In this document: positions 13,501 to 13,601 of the stretch, piece after piece
Numbering within the stretch: position 1 is the first letter of the stretch
Layout: each line of letters opens with the position of its first letter
Source: Clostridia bacterium
GTDB lineage: Bacteria > Bacillota > Clostridia > UMGS1883
Assembly (NCBI GenBank): GCA_017441965.1
Contig: JAFSBF010000175.1
Span: forward strand, 1 to 13,601
Reading direction: 5' to 3'
Length of the DNA stretch: 13,601 bases
Notes under the pieces: generated by a model
Told to the model about the DNA's origin: nothing
The model's input: only the letters and a program-made list of their open reading frames with translations
The model's database searches: none
Position numbers and translations under genes: made by a program

Positions 13501-13601
13501 TTGGAACGGACTATACTTCATTGTGACTGCAACGGATTTTTCGCATCGGTTGAATGTGCACTTAATCCGTCGCTTAAGGATGTACCTATGGCAGTTGGCG
13601 G
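13501..13601 (+). CDS. Y-family DNA polymerase (DinB/Pol IV type), 5' part
   Basis: Only the first 33 codons and part of the next are in the window. The translation begins MERTILHCDCNGFFASVECALNP... and continues to VPMAVGG, the N-terminal palm of Y-family translesion polymerases. D9 in HCDCNGFFASVE is the first catalytic metal-binding aspartate, and FFASVE includes the steric-gate region. The D-x-N-x-FFASVE form resembles the clostridial HSDLNNFYASVE group more than E. coli DinB. The start is TTG, not ATG: a near-perfect Shine-Dalgarno AAGGCGGTGA (13487-13496) places its GGCGG core 7 bases before TTG, and no in-frame ATG or GTG lies nearby upstream. It has its own promoter behind a strong terminator, so it is not part of the preceding unit. 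Whether it is DinB itself or a related UmuC-like polymerase cannot be told from this fragment. Confidence 0.88.
   Translation, partial: MERTILHCDCNGFFASVECALNPSLKDVPMAVG

Noticed and set aside
1..13601. CRISPR arrays, transposase or phage genes, tRNA genes
   Set aside because: No direct-repeat/spacer pattern, no recombinase or phage protein, and no cloverleaf-like sequence with a TTC-type T-loop was seen on either strand.

Overview
The window looks like chromosomal DNA from a Gram-positive, low to moderate G+C member of the Clostridia (Bacillota), plausibly a gut or other anaerobic lineage. The reasons are the conserved trmK-nif3 (yqfN-yqfO) and holB-ricT (yaaT) pairs, strong GGAGG-type ribosome binding sites, a bacterial class A RNase P RNA, a DUF5693 protein and copper-amine-oxidase-N-like surface domains. 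This placement is inferred from gene content; no ribosomal RNA is present.

Left part (1-1740, + strand): the 3' end of trmK (tRNA m1A22 methyltransferase), then nif3/yqfO, then the RNase P RNA gene rnpB. The rnpB promoter lies inside the last codons of nif3 and is superimposed on a perfect 31-bp palindrome. A perfect 39-bp palindrome after rnpB is a bidirectional intrinsic terminator shared with the operon that converges on it.

Middle part (1810-10461, - strand): one long, tightly packed operon, read right to left: MurJ-like flippase, DUF5693 membrane protein, holB (DNA polymerase III delta'), ricT, a D-2-hydroxyacid dehydrogenase, an exported ComEC-like metallo-beta-lactamase-fold hydrolase, and an AEC-family permease. 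Genes overlap or are separated by at most 16 bases, and a good promoter sits just before the flippase. Envelope, replication and RNA-processing functions therefore share one transcript.

Right part (10466-13601): a LysR-type regulator diverges from a D-malate/tartrate-type decarboxylating dehydrogenase. The 123-base gap between their start codons holds two face-to-face promoters and a dyad placed as expected for a LysR operator (about -64 from the dehydrogenase start site, between the -35 and -10 of lysR). A B3-like metallo-beta-lactamase-fold hydrolase follows the dehydrogenase and ends in a strong terminator. The window closes with the 5' end of a Y-family DNA polymerase (DinB type).

No mobile-element gene, CRISPR array or tRNA was seen. 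The most unusual items are the palindromic rnpB promoter, a structured and probably interspersed repeat that supplies the N-terminal codons of the exported hydrolase, and the flippase/DUF5693 pair at the head of a replication operon. I did not find a convincing wholly new system.
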